A stretch of 51,076 bases of DNA from VBCK01 sp035511515 (GTDB lineage Bacteria > Pseudomonadota > Gammaproteobacteria > Burkholderiales > Burkholderiaceae_F): assembly GCA_035511515.1 (NCBI GenBank), contig DATKFG010000149.1, positions 1 through 51,076 on the forward strand. Direction: 5' to 3'. Numbering within the stretch: position 1 is the stretch's first letter; each line of letters opens with the position of its first letter. Below, in pieces: positions 51,074-51,076 of the stretch. Below the pieces are notes generated by a model. The model had not been told where the DNA came from. It saw nothing but the letters and a program-made list of their open reading frames with translations, and made no database searches. Position numbers and translations under genes: made by a program.

Positions 51074-51076
51074 CCC

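Overview
This 51 kb window is dense, very GC-rich (roughly two thirds or more G+C by eye) chromosomal DNA of a betaproteobacterium, most likely order Burkholderiales. The clues are gene order more than any single gene: TPR lipoprotein-lolB-ispE-tRNA-Gln-prs-rplY-pth, gpsA-trmL-comF-bioC, gpmA/envC/ctpA divergent from rhodanese-grxC-secB, and ftsY/rsmD-coaD. No insertion sequence, prophage, CRISPR array, rRNA or toxin-antitoxin pair was recognised. Nearly all of it is core housekeeping sequence.

Layout. 1-1.1 kb: a palindromic repeat and two small genes, one of them a thioredoxin-fold protein. 1.1-4.6 kb (minus): gpmA-envC-ctpA, central metabolism plus cell-wall division. 4.65-7.5 kb (plus): rhodanese, grxC, secB, gpsA, LOG-family hydrolase. 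7.5-9.7 kb: trmL and comF (minus), then bioC (plus). 9.9-14.7 kb (minus): the stress module prkA-yeaH-spoVR. 15.1-17.4 kb: SCO1 lipoprotein, an HxD...H protein that may be an oxygenase, and rpoH with a clear terminator. 17.5-20.0 kb (minus): Sel1-repeat protein, ftsX and a degenerate ftsE. 20.1-25.7 kb: polyphosphate genes ppk1-sixA, a chemoreceptor without a sensor domain, and ppx. 25.75-27.9 kb: ftsY, rsmD, coaD. 27.9-32.3 kb (minus): ychF, a 66-aa protein, an AsmA protein and a secretin-fragment protein. 32.5-38.8 kb (plus): DUF4397 lipoprotein, M13 peptidase, MgtC/DUF4010 membrane protein, malonyl-CoA decarboxylase. 38.8-48.1 kb (minus): one long run from the TPR lipoprotein through lolB, ispE, tRNA-Gln, prs, rplY and pth to a C13 (legumain-like) peptidase and modBC. 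48.1-51.1 kb (plus): mutM and a dynamin-like GTPase.

Functional links: EnvC/FtsE/FtsX belong to one septal peptidoglycan-hydrolysis pathway but lie in two loci. Ppk1 and Ppx make and degrade polyphosphate. PrkA/YeaH/SpoVR is a widely conserved stress set. Tight ATGA, GTGA or TTGA overlaps mark translational coupling at gpsA/LOG, ftsE/ftsX, AsmA/secretin-like, TPR/lolB, lolB/ispE, C13 peptidase/modB and modB/modC.

I saw no clear undescribed multi-gene system. The most unusual material is non-coding: a dispersed palindromic repeat (four sites, one read in frame inside the AsmA gene), and a second roughly 130-bp structured repeat. One copy of the second repeat sits inside a broken copy of the first. 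The other forms the whole leader and ribosome-binding site of rplY. Other points worth following are modBC without modA but coupled to a membrane C13 peptidase, the degenerate FtsE, and an envC gene with no ordinary start codon for its signal peptide.
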